Origin: Streptomyces sp. NBC_00572
GTDB taxonomy: Bacteria > Actinomycetota > Actinomycetes > Streptomycetales > Streptomycetaceae
Length of the DNA stretch: 64,000 nucleotides
Reading direction: 5' to 3'
Assembly: GCF_026341815.1 (NCBI RefSeq)
Contig: NZ_JAPENX010000001.1
Coordinates: forward strand, 3,348,001-3,412,000
Shown here: piece after piece, positions 16,884 to 29,460 of the stretch
Position numbering within the stretch: position 1 is the first letter of the stretch
Layout: every line of letters starts with the position of its first letter
Notes under the pieces: generated by a model
Database searches by the model: none
The model's input: only the letters and a program-made list of their open reading frames with translations
Told to the model about the DNA's origin: nothing
Made by a program: the position numbers and the translations under genes

Positions 16884-17083
16884 CCCTCCGGCAACCCCCT
16901 GAATCTTCCCCCGACCCCTCGCTTCCCTGTGCGAAGATCGCGGCACCGTGCAGGTGAAGATCTTGAAAGGGGGGCTTGCACGCCCATGACCATGCGTTCC
17001 GCCCACATACCGGGCCACGGCTCACCGAAGGCTCCGGCGGCCACCGCCGCACCGTCGCAGCGACGGAACGGAGCTGTTCCGCC

Positions 17084-18472
17084 ATGCCGCTGACCCGCCG
17101 TACCCTCCTGACCGCGATGGCCGCCACTCCGGTCCTCGCCCCCGTCGGAGCCGCCCAGGCGGCCGTCCCGCAGGCCGGACCCGCGGCCGCGTCCGTCGCC
17201 GAAGGCCTGCCGCCCGGCAGCCTGCCCGCGGGGCACAGGTTCGACCTGCGGGCCGAGCCCGTCGACCTGTTCGGCAAGGAGATCCCCCTCACCCAGACCA
17301 GGGTGCACCAGCAGGTCGCCTTCGATCCGGTGACCGGCCTGGCCTACGCCGTACAGCTCATGAGCGGCGGCCGTCGGCTCCCGGACGAGGTCACTCCCAC
17401 TCCCCTGACCCGCGACGACCGCGACCGTCGGGGCGATCTGTGCGTCAACCAGCTCGCGCCCGACGGCACCGTCCTCGCCGTCATGTACCTGAGGGGCTTC
17501 GGTCACGGCGGCGGACTCGGGGTCGAGCACGTCGACGGCACTTCCTGGCTCTGGCTGGAGACCGACGCGGACCGCGTCACCAGCGGCTTCGCCTACGGCA
17601 AGCACATCGGCCGGATCGCGTTCAAGCCCGACGCCGTCGTCGACGCCGGGAGCGCGCTCGTCGAGGTGTTCGACCCCGTCCCCGGAGCCTCGCAGATCAC
17701 CCCGTCCCTGGACGTCGACCACGGCCGCATCGCGGTACGCCATGTGTCGTCCGGCACCGCGGAGTACCGCGTCTACGGCCTCGACGCCTTCAAGAGCCGT
17801 GCCTTCACCCCGGAGCGCAGTTTCCCGGCGAAGTACCGCACCCAGTCCTGGTGCCTGTACGGGAACCTCGTCCACCAGAACGAGGGCAATGCCTACGGCG
17901 ACGACAACCCGAGTCCGGGCAACTCCTGGTGGAACGTCTACGACGTCACCACCGGCGAGGTGGTCGAGCGGACCTTCAACACCACCGCTCTCCACCTGGA
18001 CCACCGCGAGACCGAAGCCATCACCGTCCGCCGAACCCCCGACGGGCCGCAGCTCGTGTTCGGCTTCGCCACCCAGGAAGACCGACGCATGGCCCTCTAT
18101 GGCATCACCAGCACCACCGACGGCACCGGCGACCACGTCCCGTGGACCGAACTGGAGTACGACAAGACCGTCTACACCGCCACCAGCAACTACCTCCCGC
18201 AGTACCGCCAGTCGGGCAACCGCATCGACCTGCACCTCCGGGTGACCCGCGCCGACGGCGCCGCGTGGACCAGCGGCGAAACGATCCTCACGCTTCCGCC
18301 GCACATCCGCCCCCGCCGCACCCAGGGCATGGTGGGCCAGACCACCGGCGCCGGGGTCACCGGCCCCCTCACCATCCGCTGGGAGGTCACCGCCGACGGC
18401 TCGCTGCGCATCTACGACGAGCGCGGGTTCAAGGGCTGGATCGGGCTGGACGCCGGGTACTTCACCAGCTGA
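17084..18472 (+). CDS. Tat-secreted TagC/P68-RBP-like propeller protein, 462 aa
   Basis: Begins with a twin-arginine signal (LTRRTLLTAMAATPVLAP) and a cut site at AAQA-AV, so it is exported folded. The mature part resembles the P68 receptor-binding protein/TagC-like beta-propeller: HQQVAFDPVTGLAYAVQ, then MYLRGFGHGGGLGVEHVDGTSWLWLETD. The C-terminal 100 or so residues form a second beta-rich domain (MRIYDE-like end RIYDERGFKGWIG). ATG at 17084 puts the RR pair at positions 5-6. A substrate is unknown; cell-wall polymer binding is inferred from the TagC name only. It is monocistronic. Confidence 0.72.
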   Translation: MPLTRRTLLTAMAATPVLAPVGAAQAAVPQAGPAAASVAEGLPPGSLPAGHRFDLRAEPVDLFGKEIPLTQTRVHQQVAFDPVTGLAYAVQLMSGGRRLPDEVTPTPLTRDDRDRRGDLCVNQLAPDGTVLAVMYLRGFGHGGGLGVEHVDGTSWLWLETDADRVTSGFAYGKHIGRIAFKPDAVVDAGSALVEVFDPVPGASQITPSLDVDHGRIAVRHVSSGTAEYRVYGLDAFKSRAFTPERSFPAKYRTQSWCLYGNLVHQNEGNAYGDDNPSPGNSWWNVYDVTTGEVVERTFNTTALHLDHRETEAITVRRTPDGPQLVFGFATQEDRRMALYGITSTTDGTGDHVPWTELEYDKTVYTATSNYLPQYRQSGNRIDLHLRVTRADGAAWTSGETILTLPPHIRPRRTQGMVGQTTGAGVTGPLTIRWEVTADGSLRIYDERGFKGWIGLDAGYFTS

Positions 18473-18496
18473 CCGTGCCCACGGAGCGGCGGGTCC

Positions 18497-19003
18497 TCAG
18501 ACCCGCCGCTCCAGTACCTGGCCCGCCCAGTCCCCGACCAGGAACGTGTCCGTCGGGGTGAAGTGCTGGCTCTCGTAGTACGCGACGAGCCGGCCCTCGC
18601 TGCCCGCGAAGCAGTCCACCCGCAGCAGCGACACGCCCTGCCGCCGCGTCTCCTCCGCCGCGTGGGCGAGCAGCGCCGCGCCCACCCCCAGGCCGTGGAA
18701 CCGCGCGTCGGTCGCGAGCAGCCGTACGTACACCTCGGGCTCGTCCGCCGGCGCGATGTGCTGCCCGGGGAACGGCGTCAGCGTCATCGTCCCCGCCGGT
18801 ACGCCGTCGACCTCGGCGATCCACGGATCACCGGCGCCCATCGTGTCCTGCACCTGCTTCACCGCCTTGGGCCGCGCGGAGAACGGCTCGGTGCCCCACT
18901 GGGCGGTGATCCCCTTGCCGTTGAGCCAGACCACGGCACTGTCCAGCACGTCGAGTATCGCGGGGAGGTCCTCCGCCCCGCCCTTCCTGATGGCGATCTT
19001 CAT
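18497..19003 (-). CDS. GNAT acetyltransferase, 168 aa
   Basis: A single GNAT domain that should transfer an acyl group from acyl-CoA to an amine. The acetyl-CoA loop (motif A) is VRLLATDARFHGLGVGAALLAHA, a good match to the R/Q-x-x-G-x-G/A signature. Motif B follows with LLRVDCFAGSEGRLVAYYESQHF. No ligand specificity can be read. ATG at 19003 is preceded on its strand by TAGCCT 7 nt upstream, suggesting a leaderless message. It is divergent from thpR, with 33 bp between starts. Confidence 0.87.
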   Translation of the reverse strand: MKIAIRKGGAEDLPAILDVLDSAVVWLNGKGITAQWGTEPFSARPKAVKQVQDTMGAGDPWIAEVDGVPAGTMTLTPFPGQHIAPADEPEVYVRLLATDARFHGLGVGAALLAHAAEETRRQGVSLLRVDCFAGSEGRLVAYYESQHFTPTDTFLVGDWAGQVLERRV

Positions 19004-19036
19004 GCCGCAGAGGCTAACCGCTGCCACACTCGCCTC

Positions 19037-19621
19037 ATGAGGCTCTTCGCCGCCGTCCTGCCGCCCGCCGCGCGCCTGGACGAGCTCGGACACGTCGTCG
19101 ACCGTCTGCACCGGCTCCCCGGGGCCGACGGGCTCCGCTGGACCTCGCGGCCCGGCTGGCACCTCACGCTCGCCTTCATGGGGGAGGTCGACGAGGAGCT
19201 GCTGCCCGAGCTCCGCGTCCGGCTCGCCCGGGCCGCGCACCGCACGCCGCCGTTCCCGCTGCGGCTGCACGGCGGCGGGCACTTCGGGCGGCGCGCCCTG
19301 TGGACGGGGGTCGCCGGCGACCTGGACGACCTGCGGCTGCTCGCCGAGCGCGCCGACGCCGCCGCGCGCAGGGCCGGGGTCCCGATGGACGAGCACCGCC
19401 GCTACCAGGCGCATCTGACGCTCGCCCGCGCCCGTACGGACGAGGTGGACCTGCACCCCTTCCTCGACGAGTTCGGCACCTTCGAGGGCGCCCGCTGGGA
19501 GGTGGGGGAGCTGGCCCTGGTGCGCTCGAACCTGCCGGTGAGCGGGGTGCGGGGCGAGCAGCCCCGGTACGAGCAGATCGGCGGCTGGCCGCTGGAGGGG
19601 CGGGGTGAGGGTGCGGGGTGA
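19037..19621 (+). CDS. thpR: RNA 2',3'-cyclic phosphodiesterase ThpR, 194 aa
   Basis: A two-histidine (2H) phosphoesterase of the LigT/ThpR family, which opens 2',3'-cyclic phosphate ends of RNA and can ligate tRNA halves in vitro. Both catalytic HxTx motifs are present: HLTLAFMG near residue 46 and HLTLARAR near residue 130. The start [10 protein letters not shown] is the family's usual N-terminus. It shares a short divergent promoter region with the GNAT gene. Confidence 0.9.
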   Translation: MRLFAAVLPPAARLDELGHVVDRLHRLPGADGLRWTSRPGWHLTLAFMGEVDEELLPELRVRLARAAHRTPPFPLRLHGGGHFGRRALWTGVAGDLDDLRLLAERADAAARRAGVPMDEHRRYQAHLTLARARTDEVDLHPFLDEFGTFEGARWEVGELALVRSNLPVSGVRGEQPRYEQIGGWPLEGRGEGAG

Positions 19622-19654
19622 GGGGCGCGGCGGACGGCCGGGTAACCTCGAAGC

Positions 19655-19744
19655 GTGGATCCGAAGACCCGAAACCGAATCATGGCCGGCGTGCTCGTTC
19701 TGATGTTCGCGATCATCGCGGTGGCGTCGGTGTCCAGCCAGTAG
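19655..19744 (+). CDS. 29-aa membrane microprotein
   Basis: GTG at 19655 opens a 29-residue frame: a basic start (DPKTRNRIM), one hydrophobic span (AGVLVLMFAIIAVASV) and the tail SSQ. TAACCT sits 6 nt before the GTG, a leaderless -10 spacing. I recall similar MDPKTRNRIM-type peptides in other Streptomyces, which I cannot verify here. It would be a single-pass inner-membrane peptide of unknown role. It lies between thpR and the aldo/keto reductase gene on the same strand. Confidence 0.6.
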   Translation: MDPKTRNRIMAGVLVLMFAIIAVASVSSQ

Positions 19745-19808
19745 CCCCGACCCACCCCGTGGGAACCCCCTTGCTTCGAGCGCACTCGAAGCAGTTGGCT
19801 TGGCGCCC

Positions 19809-20798
19809 ATGGAGTACACGCAGCTCGGACGCACCGGACTCAAGGTCAGCCGACTCGTCCTCGGGACGATGAACTTCGGACCCCAGACGGACGAAGCCAC
19901 CAGCCACGCCATCATGGACACGGCGCTGGACGCGGGGCTCAACTTCTTCGACACCGCCAACGTGTACGGCTGGGGTGAGAACAAGGGCCGGACCGAGGAG
20001 ATCCTCGGCTCCTGGTTCGCGAAGGGCGAGGGTCGCCGCGACCGGACCGTCCTCGCCACCAAGGTGTACGGGAACATGGCCGCCGACGGCGACGCCTGGC
20101 CCAACCACGACAAGCTCTCGGCGGTGAACATCCGCCGCGCGGTCGACGCCAGCCTCAAGCGGCTCGGCACGGACTACATCGACGTCTACCAGTTCCACCA
20201 CGTCGACCGCTCGACGCCCTTCGAGGAGATCTGGCAGGCGGTCGACGTCCTGATCCAGCAGGGCAAGGTCCTCTACGCCGGCTCCTCGAACTTCCCCGGC
20301 TACAAGATCGCCCAGGCCAACGAGACCGCCGCCCGGCGCGGCTCGGTCGGCCTGGTCAGCGAGCAGTGCCTCTACAACCTCTTCGAGCGGCGCGCGGAGA
20401 TGGAGGTCATCCCGGCCGCGCAGGAGTACGGCCTCGGGGTCATCCCCTGGTCGCCGCTGCACGGCGGCCTGCTCGGCGGTGTCCTGAGGAAGGAGGCCGA
20501 GGGCAAGCGGCGTACGGAGGGCCGCGCGGCGGCCACCCTCGCCGACCCGGTGTCCCGCGCGCAGCTCCAGGCCTACGAGGACCTGCTCGACAAGCACGGC
20601 CTGGAGCCGGGAGAGGCGGCCCTCGCGTGGCTGCTCACCCGGCCGGGTGTGACGGGCCCGATCGTCGGCCCGCGCACCCCGGAGCAGCTGACGAGTGCGC
20701 TGCGCGCCCTGGAGGTGGAGCTGAGCGAGGAGGTCCTGGCCGGTCTCGACGAGATCTTCCCGGGCCCGGGGCCGTCGCCGGAGGCTTTTGCCTGGTAG
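19809..20798 (+). CDS. Aldo/keto reductase, 329 aa
   Basis: An NADPH-dependent oxidoreductase with an eight-stranded barrel. The catalytic tetrad is visible: Asp and Tyr in FFDTANVYGWG, Lys in VLATKVYG and His in YQFHHVDRS. The C-terminal cofactor segment GVTGPIVGPRTPEQLTSAL is also family-like. It resembles YajO/YghZ-type enzymes. The substrate is unknown. I chose the ATG at 19809 over the TTG at 19800 because MEYTQLGRTGLKVS is the standard family start. Confidence 0.9.
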   Translation: MEYTQLGRTGLKVSRLVLGTMNFGPQTDEATSHAIMDTALDAGLNFFDTANVYGWGENKGRTEEILGSWFAKGEGRRDRTVLATKVYGNMAADGDAWPNHDKLSAVNIRRAVDASLKRLGTDYIDVYQFHHVDRSTPFEEIWQAVDVLIQQGKVLYAGSSNFPGYKIAQANETAARRGSVGLVSEQCLYNLFERRAEMEVIPAAQEYGLGVIPWSPLHGGLLGGVLRKEAEGKRRTEGRAAATLADPVSRAQLQAYEDLLDKHGLEPGEAALAWLLTRPGVTGPIVGPRTPEQLTSALRALEVELSEEVLAGLDEIFPGPGPSPEAFAW

Positions 20799-20840
20799 GC
20801 GCGCCTCCAGGTGGCGGATGCCTTCCAGGTGGTGGATGTC

Positions 20841-21401
20841 TCAGGGGGTGCCGAGCCAGCTGGTGGCGTCCAGGCGGAACGCCGTCTCCGCGGGGACGAC
20901 GTTCCGTAGGGCCGCCTCCAGGTCCCGGACGCGGTCCGCGCCGAGGGTCGCGGCCCATTCCGCCCGTAGTTCGTCGAAGATCGCGGCGGAGCGGGCCAGG
21001 GCCTCGTACCCCCGTGGGGTGAGGTGGACGAGTTTGCGGCGGGCGTCGGCGGGGTCGTCGGCGCGCTCGGCGTAGCCGAGGGCGAGCAGTCGGTCGACGG
21101 TCTTCCCGGCGGCCTGCTTGGAGACGCCGAGGCGCCGCCCGATCTCGCTGGCGGTGGCGCCCCGGGCGCCGATGGCCTGCATGGCGAAGCCGTGGGCGGG
21201 GCGCAGGTCGGGGTGGCCCTCGGTGGCGAGGCGGGCGTGGAGCCGGTCGATGAGGGTGCGGAAGCCGCCGAAGAGGAGCAGGGGGAGCTCGTAGCCCCGG
21301 CCGCCGCCGCTTTCTGCGGTGCCGTTCTCACCGTCGGCGTTTTCACCGTTGCCATTATCGACAACCTGGTTTACGTTTTCCCTCGACACATGGTCAACCA
21401 T
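20841..21401 (-). CDS. MarR-family regulator, 186 aa
   Basis: A winged-helix repressor. Recognition region: GATASEIGRRLGVSKQAAGKTVDRLLALGYAER, then the wing DPADARRKLVHLT. It has an unusual 35-residue polar N-terminal extension rich in Asn, Glu and Gly. The ATG at 21401 lies inside a perfect palindrome (21388-21403), and TAGAAT sits 7 nt upstream, so the message is probably leaderless and autorepressed. It is divergent from the AhpD-like gene, its likely target. Confidence 0.85.
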   Translation of the reverse strand: MVDHVSRENVNQVVDNGNGENADGENGTAESGGGRGYELPLLLFGGFRTLIDRLHARLATEGHPDLRPAHGFAMQAIGARGATASEIGRRLGVSKQAAGKTVDRLLALGYAERADDPADARRKLVHLTPRGYEALARSAAIFDELRAEWAATLGADRVRDLEAALRNVVPAETAFRLDATSWLGTP

Positions 21402-21403
21402 GT
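21388..21403. promoter_or_regulatory. Palindromic operator over the marR start
   Basis: ACATGGT-CA-ACCATGT is a perfect inverted repeat covering the marR start codon. A wider pair, TCGACAACCTGG (21358-21369) and CCATGTTGTCGA (21398-21409), brackets the divergent region and may be a second site. The marR -10 TAGAAT is at 21409-21414. Confidence 0.65.
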
Positions 21404-21439
21404 TGTCGATTCTACCCGCCCGAGCCTGGAGACGCCTCC

Positions 21440-21847
21440 GTGGACATGTCCGCCCGTACCGCCAACGCCGTCGCCCTCCTCAAGGAGTCGCCCGAGACCC
21501 TCGACGGCTTCCTGAAGCTCAGTCAGACCTTCGAGTCCACCACCCTCGACCCGCACTCCCGCGAGACGGTCATCCTCACCGTTGCCGCACGCAACCAGTG
21601 CCACCTCTGCGTCGACATGCACGAGGCCAAGATGGCCGCGCTCGGTCCGGCGCCCGACCCCGAACGCCTCGCCGCCGTACGCCTCTTCACCCTCCGGGTC
21701 CTCGCCTCGTCGGGCGCGGTGGCCGACGAGGAACTGGCCGCCTTCCAGGCCGCCGGCTACACCCGCCGCAACGCCCTGGAGGTCGTCCTCGGCATCGGCG
21801 CGTACACCCTCTCCACCTTCGCCAACCGCCTCACGCGCGCGGCCTGA
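21440..21847 (+). CDS. AhpD-like carboxymuconolactone decarboxylase family protein, 135 aa
   Basis: A small all-helical protein with the AhpD-type active site C54-H-L-C57 followed by His61 (CHLCVDMHEAKM), the residues that reduce peroxides or act as a thiol relay in that family. The start is GTG at 21440. The C-terminal EVVLGIGAYTLSTFANR matches the family's last helix. It is divergent from a MarR gene, a common pairing for oxidant-responsive switches. The substrate is unknown. Confidence 0.87.
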   Translation: MDMSARTANAVALLKESPETLDGFLKLSQTFESTTLDPHSRETVILTVAARNQCHLCVDMHEAKMAALGPAPDPERLAAVRLFTLRVLASSGAVADEELAAFQAAGYTRRNALEVVLGIGAYTLSTFANRLTRAA

Positions 21848-21933
21848 GGAATCGCCGAAAGACCTTATGAATCAGGCGAGTTGAGCCCTACCCTGATCCT
21901 CCGTCACGCGGGGGTCACCAGGGGGAGCGAACC

Positions 21934-22632
21934 ATGCAAGCGGAACGCGTACTGCCACGTGAGTACCGGATCAGACCCGGCAGGCTGGCCGCCGTCTACA
22001 TCGCGGTGGGCGTCGGACTGCCCACGGCGGGGCTGCCGATCTGGACCGAGGAGGGCATCCCCGGCTGGGGCAAGGCACTCGGCACCCTGCTGCTGCTCGC
22101 CCTCCTCGGCTGGCTCGTCCTCGCGGCCCGGAGCAGCTCCACGTCCGCCGATCTCAAGGGCATCCGGGTCCGCGGCATGGTCAAGAACCGGCAGCTCGCC
22201 TGGGAGGACATCCACGACCTCAGGGCCGTACCCAACCCGAGCGCGGGCATGGGCCAGGGACAGCCGCGGATCATCTCGTACATGTACGGGCGCGACGGGC
22301 GCCGCGTCCAGCTCATGTACCTGGACGACAACCACGTCGCCGTCGACCGCGAGATCGCCGCGCTCCGGGTCGCCTGGGAGAGGCACCGCGGGGAGGACTG
22401 GTCGCCGAACGCCGCGGCCGACCGGAGGATCGACGGGCGGTCCCGCCGCGAGGGCTCGCTCCTCCTCGCGTTGTCCTGGGCCCTCATGTCGGTCCTCGTC
22501 GCCGTCGTCCTCTTCCTCGTCCTGCTGTTCACGGACAGCGACGCCATGAGCCCCGAGTGGATCCTGATCACCCCGGTGGTGATCTTCCTGGTCGTCTGGA
22601 TCGGCTCCAGCCTCCGCAACCGGAGCCAGTAG
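21934..22632 (+). CDS. Bacterial PH-domain membrane protein, 232 aa
   Basis: Two membrane spans near the N-terminus (about 18-40 and 47-66), a soluble middle (about 70-150) that looks like a bacterial PH-like domain (ADLKGIRVRGMVKNRQLAWEDIHDLRAVP, RRVQLMYLDDNHVAV) and two C-terminal spans (about 173-195 and 205-225). It resembles the CFP6/low-molecular-weight antigen 6 group. GGGGGAGC lies upstream of the ATG. Its role is unknown. Its last codons are part of a 33-bp tandem duplication shared with the next gene's end. Confidence 0.75.
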   Translation: MQAERVLPREYRIRPGRLAAVYIAVGVGLPTAGLPIWTEEGIPGWGKALGTLLLLALLGWLVLAARSSSTSADLKGIRVRGMVKNRQLAWEDIHDLRAVPNPSAGMGQGQPRIISYMYGRDGRRVQLMYLDDNHVAVDREIAALRVAWERHRGEDWSPNAAADRRIDGRSRREGSLLLALSWALMSVLVAVVLFLVLLFTDSDAMSPEWILITPVVIFLVVWIGSSLRNRSQ

Positions 22633-22679
22633 CGGCACGGGCCGCCCCGCAACCGGAGTCAGGAGCGGTACGAGCCGCC
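22615..22679. repeat. 33-bp tandem duplication across two gene ends
   Basis: 22615-22646 and 22648-22679 agree at 28 of 32 bases. Copy 1 contains the stop of the PH-domain gene (+), and copy 2 contains the stop of the SGNH hydrolase gene (-), where TAG of copy 1 has become AGG. Confidence 0.85.
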
Positions 22680-23345
22680 GAGGCCCCACGCCTGGTGCAT
22701 CGCGTCGGCGAAGGCCGCGGCCAGTTTGTGCTCGCCCGTGGGGCCCGGGTGGGTGCCGTCGTAGGTGTCCGCGTCGAGGTCGTACGACTCCGAGATCGCG
22801 GCCAGGAGCAGGGGCGAGGCGGCGGTGTCGAGGTCGGCGACCGCCTTCGCGAGCAGCTCGTTGAAGCGCTCGCACTCGGTGGCGAAGGGCGCGTCGTACC
22901 CGGCGCGCACATTGGGGATGACCGGCAGGAGGACGGCCCGGACGTGCGGGTTCGCGGCGCGGGCCGCCGCGACGAACGCCCGGACGTTCTCCTCGGTCTG
23001 CTCGCTGTTGGTGTAGAAGCCCAGGTCGATCAGGCCGAGCGAGATCAGCAGCACGTCGGCGCCGGTCACCGTGACCGTCTCGCCGATCACTGGCGCCATG
23101 TGCAGCCAGCCCTCGCCCCAGCCGGCCAGATGGCGCCGGGCGTGGGCGGGGAAGGCGGGGTCGGCGTACGCCTCCGAGGCCGGGGCGTCGGCGGCGGGGT
23201 CGTACAGACCGGTGCGGGGGCCGACGATCTCGTACCCGCCGGGGAGCGTCGACTCCAGGTGCCGCCACATGCGGTACCGCCAGGTCCAGTCGCCGGCGCG
23301 TCCGATGGTCATGCTGTCGCCGACGAACAGAAAACGCATGGTCAT
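22659..23345 (-). CDS. SGNH/GDSL hydrolase, 228 aa
   Basis: A serine esterase or lipase of the SGNH fold. Block I carries the nucleophile (FLFVGDSMTIG, GDSM), block III is weak (LLISLGLIDLGF, with Gly-Leu-Ile-Asp where Gly-x-Asn-Asp is usual), and block V is clear (DTYDGTHPGPTGEHKLA, Asp and His of the triad). No signal peptide is seen, so it is probably cytoplasmic. The start is either ATG at 23345 or ATG at 23339. The missing Asn of block III should be noted, since it normally supports the oxyanion hole. Confidence 0.85.
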   Translation of the reverse strand: MTMRFLFVGDSMTIGRAGDWTWRYRMWRHLESTLPGGYEIVGPRTGLYDPAADAPASEAYADPAFPAHARRHLAGWGEGWLHMAPVIGETVTVTGADVLLISLGLIDLGFYTNSEQTEENVRAFVAAARAANPHVRAVLLPVIPNVRAGYDAPFATECERFNELLAKAVADLDTAASPLLLAAISESYDLDADTYDGTHPGPTGEHKLAAAFADAMHQAWGLGGSYRS

Positions 23346-23418
23346 ATCATCGCGGACGGCGTCCCGGGCCTGCGACGTGATCCGGGACACGGGCCGGGGC
23401 CTCTCCCCCCGAGGACCT

Positions 23419-24258
23419 CTACCTCAGGAAGTCACCGACCGTCTCCGTGAACCGCGCCGCGTCGTCGTGCCACGGGAAGTGCCCCGCCCCGTCCAGCACG
23501 GCGAAAGCCGCCTTCGGGAACAGCTCCGCGTACGCGGCCGCCGTCGGCACCGGCGTGTTCACGTCCCCCTCCCCGGCCACCACGAGCACCGGCCGCGCGA
23601 ACTCCGCGAACACCGCACGCGTGGCCTCCGCGTCGAACGCCCCCTCGCCCGCGAAGACACCCCCACCCTCACGGTTCCGCTGCCCCTCCCCGGCGGCGTG
23701 CCGCTCCCGCGCGGCCTCGTCCCAGGTCCCGTGGAAGAACGGCGTCACCGCCTGGAAGCTCTCGCCGGTCCCACGCCCCGCCGTGACCTCCTCAAGCGCC
23801 GCGTACGCCGGACCGAACCACGGCTCGTCCCGCCGCAGCCGCGCCGCCGCCAGCCGCTCCTCCGGTGCCGTGCCGAGCCCGACGGCCGCCGTGCCCGGGG
23901 TGACGAGCACGAGCCGGCCGACGCGCTCCGGGTACCGGGTCACGTACAGCGCGGCGAGGTTCGCGCCCGCCGAATGGCCGAGGACGTCGACCGTGTCGAG
24001 GCCGAGGTGCGCGCGCAGCGCCTCCACGTCCTCGACGAGCCGGTCGCAGCGGTACGAGGCCGGGTCGTCCGGTACGGCCGACGCGCCCGTACCCCGCAGG
24101 TCGAGCCGGATCAGCTGCCGGTGCGCGGTCAGACCGCCGAGGTCGCCGAGATAGGCGGAGTCCTGGAGCGGACCGCCGGGGAGACAGAGGAGCGGGGCGC
24201 CGGAACCGGAGACGTGGAAGGCGAGCGTCGTGCCGTCGGGCGCGGAGAAGGTGGGCAT
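23419..24258 (-). CDS. Alpha/beta hydrolase (prolyl-aminopeptidase-like), 279 aa
   Basis: A single-domain hydrolase with the nucleophile elbow GHSAG (VDVLGHSAGANLAAL), the oxyanion region LCLPGGPLQDSAYL, an acid residue in VVAGEGDVNTPV and the catalytic His in DGAGHFPWHDD. The PGGP start and the cap domain full of Glu and Arg resemble proline iminopeptidase relatives, although the substrate is not certain. I chose ATG at 24258 because the family-like sequence begins there. Its start is divergent from the secreted propeller gene. Confidence 0.85.
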   Translation of the reverse strand: MPTFSAPDGTTLAFHVSGSGAPLLCLPGGPLQDSAYLGDLGGLTAHRQLIRLDLRGTGASAVPDDPASYRCDRLVEDVEALRAHLGLDTVDVLGHSAGANLAALYVTRYPERVGRLVLVTPGTAAVGLGTAPEERLAAARLRRDEPWFGPAYAALEEVTAGRGTGESFQAVTPFFHGTWDEAARERHAAGEGQRNREGGGVFAGEGAFDAEATRAVFAEFARPVLVVAGEGDVNTPVPTAAAYAELFPKAAFAVLDGAGHFPWHDDAARFTETVGDFLR

Positions 24259-24352
24259 TGCGTGACCCTGACAGCCGCTCCGGGGCAGGTCAAGGAGGTT
24301 TCGGGGTCGGCGGACCAGGCCCTCGTCCCCGCGCCGTGGCAGGCTGGGGGAC

Positions 24353-25348
24353 ATGCGATCTGCTCTGTGCGCCCTCGGCGCGGCGGCGGCCCTGGTGCTG
24401 CTCCCGGCCGGTCATGCCCGTGCCGAAGGGCAGGAGCCGGACCGGGACTTCACCATCGAGGACTCCCGCATCACCGAGTCCAGCGGCCTCGCCGCCAGCC
24501 AGGCCCACCCGGGGATCTACTGGACGCACAACGACCAGGACGCGCCCCTGATCTACGGCATCGACTCCCGTACGGGCAAGACGGTCGCGACCCTGACCAT
24601 GCAGGGCGTGGGCACCCCCCGCGACATGGAGGCGATCGCCGTCGGCCCGGACGGCGACATCTACGTCGGCGACATCGGCGACAACCTCGACGGCACCTGG
24701 GACCACGTCTGGGTCTACCGCTTCCCCGAACCGAAGGTCCTCAAGGACCAGAAGGTCGCGGCGAAGCAGTACGTCGTGAAGTACGCCGACGGGGCGCGCA
24801 ACGCCGAGGCGCTGATGGTCCACCCGAAGACCGGCCGGGTGTACATCGCGAGCAAGAACGAGGACGGCGGCGGCCTGTACGCGGGCCCCGAGCGGCTCTC
24901 CTCGTCGGGGACCAACGTCTTCCGGCGCGTCGGGGAAGTCCCCTGGGTGACCGACGGCGCCTTCTCCCCCGACGGCGACCACCTCGTCCTGCGCGGCTAT
25001 CTCATGGCGCGCGAGTACGGGTGGAAGGACGGCCGCCTCGCCGACGAGGGCACCTCGATCGGGGCCACGTTCCAGGGCCAGGCGGAATCGGTGACGTACA
25101 CGAGGGACGGCTCGGCGTTCATGCTCGGCGCGGAGGGCGCCGACAGCCGGGTGGTGCGGCTGGACCGGCAGGACGCGGGGCGCCCCGCGGAGAAGCCGGG
25201 CGGCTCCCCGGACACCCCGGGCGCACCGCAGGCCCCGCAGTCGCCGGCCGCCGACGGCGAGAAGGGCAACGTCACCGTCGGCTTCCTGGTCCTCGCGGGC
25301 GCGTTCGTCCTCGTCTTCGGCGTGAAGCGTCTGCTGCGACGGGACTGA
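24353..25348 (+). CDS. Secreted, membrane-anchored propeller-like protein, 331 aa
   Basis: Has an N-terminal signal peptide (LCALGAAAALVLLPAGHARA-EG), a 240-residue body with beta-propeller-like strands (GIYWTHNDQDAPLIYGIDSRTGKTVATL; DGDIYVGDIGDNLDG; AEALMVHPKTGRVYIASKN), a Pro/Gly-rich linker and one C-terminal membrane helix (VTVGFLVLAGAFVLVFGV) followed by KRLLRRD. It is thus displayed outside the cell and anchored at the C-terminus. The function is unknown. It is convergent with serC across a strong hairpin. Confidence 0.75.
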   Translation: MRSALCALGAAAALVLLPAGHARAEGQEPDRDFTIEDSRITESSGLAASQAHPGIYWTHNDQDAPLIYGIDSRTGKTVATLTMQGVGTPRDMEAIAVGPDGDIYVGDIGDNLDGTWDHVWVYRFPEPKVLKDQKVAAKQYVVKYADGARNAEALMVHPKTGRVYIASKNEDGGGLYAGPERLSSSGTNVFRRVGEVPWVTDGAFSPDGDHLVLRGYLMAREYGWKDGRLADEGTSIGATFQGQAESVTYTRDGSAFMLGAEGADSRVVRLDRQDAGRPAEKPGGSPDTPGAPQAPQSPAADGEKGNVTVGFLVLAGAFVLVFGVKRLLRRD

Positions 25349-25365
25349 ACCGGCGTACGCACGAC

Positions 25366-25403
25366 GAAGGCCCGGCGTCGGATCCGTCCGATGCCGGGCC
25401 TTC
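25366..25403. terminator. Bidirectional terminator hairpin
   Basis: GAAGGCCCGGC and GCCGGGCCTTC form the base of a 17-bp stem (one mismatch, at the step just above this base) with a TCCG-type loop, between convergent genes. Confidence 0.88.
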
Positions 25404-25417
25404 GCGGGAACCGAGTG

Positions 25418-29386
<3,969 letters not shown>

Positions 29387-29460
29387 AGGGGTGGGACTGT
29401 GAGGCGTCCGGGGGTGAGCCGGGTGCGTGGGCTGCTGGTGCGGCCCGCGCCAGAAGCTCT

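Noticed and set aside
16986..17095. Short + frame (36 codons) upstream of the TagC-like gene
   Set aside because: Overlaps the real start in another frame, has distant purine-rich sequence only, and no recognisable leader-peptide motif.
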